From contig CADBFL010000199.1 in the NCBI GenBank assembly GCA_902793875.1, positions 1 through 7,418 on the forward strand: a stretch of DNA of 7,418 nucleotides, written 5' to 3'. This document shows, one piece after another, positions 6,268 through 7,418 of this stretch (positions are counted from its first letter, which is position 1; each line of letters opens with the position of its first letter). The DNA comes from an uncultured Eubacteriales bacterium (lineage in GTDB: Bacteria; Bacillota; Clostridia; Peptostreptococcales; Anaerovoracaceae). Both the position numbers and the translations under genes were made by a program. Under the pieces are notes generated by a model that had not been told where the DNA came from, did no database searches, and saw nothing but the letters and a program-made list of their open reading frames with translations.

Positions 6268-7418
6268 ATGAAATACTATCAGATCAAGTCAACTGAAAAA
6301 GGTTCTCAGCCGCCGAGATGGTACCGGGTACTGGTACCGTCCGGCATCACATTTTCTCAGCTGTATGTGTTGCTCGCATTCATTCATGACGAGCCGTTAG
6401 ATTATCTTTCAATGTATTTTGAATACGAGACGACAGACAGGGAGATCTATCTGGAGGAATTCGATGACGGAAGGCCGGATCATGCGAACAGTTTCAGGGA
6501 TATATATGATACCAGGGGCACATATATCGATACCTTTTTCAAAAAAGGTTTCAAAATCAGTCAGTACACAGCCAGGGACTTCGATCTGACTATAGAGGTC
6601 GAAAAGGATTTGGAGGAATACCCGGGACTGAATGCCCCGAAGGTGATAAAGGTCAGCAGGATCATAGCTGATGAAGCAGGCGGCCAGCCGGAAGGAGAGA
6701 CCCTGCCTGAAGAGCTGTTCAAAGTGATACCGGACAAAGAACGCTATTTCCGATATGCCGCTGAGCTTGTGAAACTTATTGGAAGCGAGTCGATCATGCA
6801 TATATCCGAAGATCCGGTGACACCGGAGGAGAGCGTTTGCAAAGGAAGTCGCTCCAGGAGCATGGAGACCCTTCGTGAGGCGCTGCAGCCACTGTATGAA
6901 GACGCGGATCTTCGTCCTCTGCTCGAGCAATATGAAACGGATCTGGATACAGGACAGGTATCCGACAGGCATCTGATGCACCGGATCGACAATCTGATGC
7001 TCGGAAAATACGGAAGGACTTTTGGTGTATATACACTTGCTGCCGCGCTAAAAGGGCTTGATGCTGGAAGAGAGCTATCGTCGCTGCTGGAGGAGAAGCC
7101 TTCAAAGCCTGCAGTCACAACAGAAGCTTTCATCAACAGCTACAGCAAGAAAGACCTGGAAGTCATCGTGGACGAATACGGATTGATGCTGCCTGCAAAC
7201 AAAAGCAAGAAGAATCTTGCCAGAGTCATACTGCAGCAGATGTTTACAACGGAAGCCGTCCGAAACAGACTTATACAGCTCGAAGATAATGAGATGGAGT
7301 TATTTAAGCTCACGGCAGAATGCGAATTCGGCAGGGCCCCCGAGACCGATGAAGAGGAGCTGACGGCCGATGATCTGGTGAATGAGCTGCTGGCGGTCCC
7401 ACTCAAGGACGACAGACT
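6268..7418 (+). CDS. Uncharacterised protein, weakly pRiA4b ORF-3-like N-terminus (3' partial)
   Basis: An open frame of 383 codons with no stop before the window edge, so the protein is longer than seen. The N-terminus (YYQIKSTEKGSQPPRWYRVLVPSGITFSQLY, 3-33, given in part) resembles the pRiA4b ORF-3 / IS1096 TnpR-like family (PF07929), which typically begins Y-Q-hydrophobic-K...PPIWRR-V-VP...TF-QLH. The family's later YDFGDxWxH segment is not present in that form. The nearest equivalent is YTARDFDLTIEVEKDLEEYPG (100-120), so the domain would be degenerate. The middle is acidic and helical. Residues about 287-325, with YSKKDLEVIVDEYGL and NKSKKNLARVILQQM, look like a helix-extension-helix (SAP or Rho-N-like) element. 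AGAGGG (6251-6256) lies 11 nt upstream of the ATG. It follows the ATPase stop by 39 nt with no promoter seen, so it may be co-transcribed. GC is mixed: 37-58% in the lines counted. Function is unknown; the family match is tentative. Confidence 0.7.
   Translation, partial: MKYYQIKSTEKGSQPPRWYRVLVPSGITFSQLYVLLAFIHDEPLDYLSMYFEYETTDREIYLEEFDDGRPDHANSFRDIYDTRGTYIDTFFKKGFKISQYTARDFDLTIEVEKDLEEYPGLNAPKVIKVSRIIADEAGGQPEGETLPEELFKVIPDKERYFRYAAELVKLIGSESIMHISEDPVTPEESVCKGSRSRSMETLREALQPLYEDADLRPLLEQYETDLDTGQVSDRHLMHRIDNLMLGKYGRTFGVYTLAAALKGLDAGRELSSLLEEKPSKPAVTTEAFINSYSKKDLEVIVDEYGLMLPANKSKKNLARVILQQMFTTEAVRNRLIQLEDNEMELFKLTAECEFGRAPETDEEELTADDLVNELLAVPLKDDR

Noticed and set aside
6257..6271. Tiny upstream frame ATGGCGCAAAAATGA overlapping the start of the last gene
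   Set aside because: Only four codons, with the only candidate ribosome site immediately adjacent to its ATG; chance is the simplest explanation, although overlap with the next start could in principle allow coupling.
6320..6339. Repeated GGTACCG giving a near-palindrome
   Set aside because: It is explained by codons for the N-terminal WYRVLVP segment. Only 7 bp repeat and no partner copies occur elsewhere.
6532..6549. Perfect 8-bp inverted repeat ACCTTTTT-CA-AAAAAGGT, and the A6G run as a -1 frameshift slippery site
   Set aside because: It lies inside a coding frame, reading Thr-Phe-Phe-Lys-Lys-Gly. The AAAAAAG heptamer is not in the phase needed for X XXY YYZ slippage, and there is no U run outside the stem to suggest a terminator.
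6409..7136. Minus-strand open frames at the end of the window
   Set aside because: The + strand is open without interruption from 6268 to the end with a plausible start, ribosome site and N-terminal family resemblance. The minus-strand frames overlap each other and look like shadows.

Overview
The window looks like a chromosomal stretch of an anaerobic Clostridia-type bacterium (Bacillota). A fatty-acyl-CoA ligase, an alanine/ornithine-racemase-family protein, GreA and a class II lysyl-tRNA synthetase are packed tightly on the + strand, with purine-rich ribosome binding sites and frequent AGG/AGA and ATA codons. The family content is bacterial. I cannot name a genus from this sequence alone.

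Region 1 (1-4627) is a compact housekeeping run of fairly high GC (hand-counted lines range from about 50 to 70%). It holds the 3' part of a long-chain acyl-CoA synthetase (AMP-binding), an Orr/YhfX-type PLP racemase, greA, and lysS. greA and lysS overlap by one base (TAATG). The gaps are 20 nt or less, so the four genes probably form one transcription unit. Two of them carry what look like out-of-frame internal deletions: the acyl-CoA synthetase near 668 (about 13 or 16 nt missing) and lysS near 3628-3640 (about 45-50 nt missing). Protein similarity continues on the other side of each break. Because lysS is normally essential, sequencing or assembly error, or strain-level mixing in a metagenome assembly, is at least as likely as real decay. 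LysRS also carries a C-terminal MetRS/Trbp111-type tRNA-binding domain.

Region 2 (4628-4785) is an AT-rich intergenic segment with a clear sigma-70-type promoter (TTGATA, 17 nt, TACAAT). Three copies of the box AAAATTTCCACA surround it: one upstream, one inverted and almost touching the -35, and one just past the expected transcription start. This looks like an operator array.

Region 3 (4786-7418) is accessory in character. The first gene (about 40% GC) encodes a STAND/AAA-like ATPase of the ATPase_2 + DUF234 type with a C-terminal PD-(D/E)XK nuclease-like motif. The second runs off the window end and is an uncharacterised protein with weak N-terminal resemblance to pRiA4b ORF-3-like proteins and a possible helix-extension-helix (SAP/Rho-N-like) segment near its C-terminus. 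The base-composition change at about 4630 suggests that region 3 was acquired next to the lysS operon. The most interesting signals are the box array around the ATPase promoter and the LysRS fusion. No RNA gene, CRISPR array or insertion sequence was seen.
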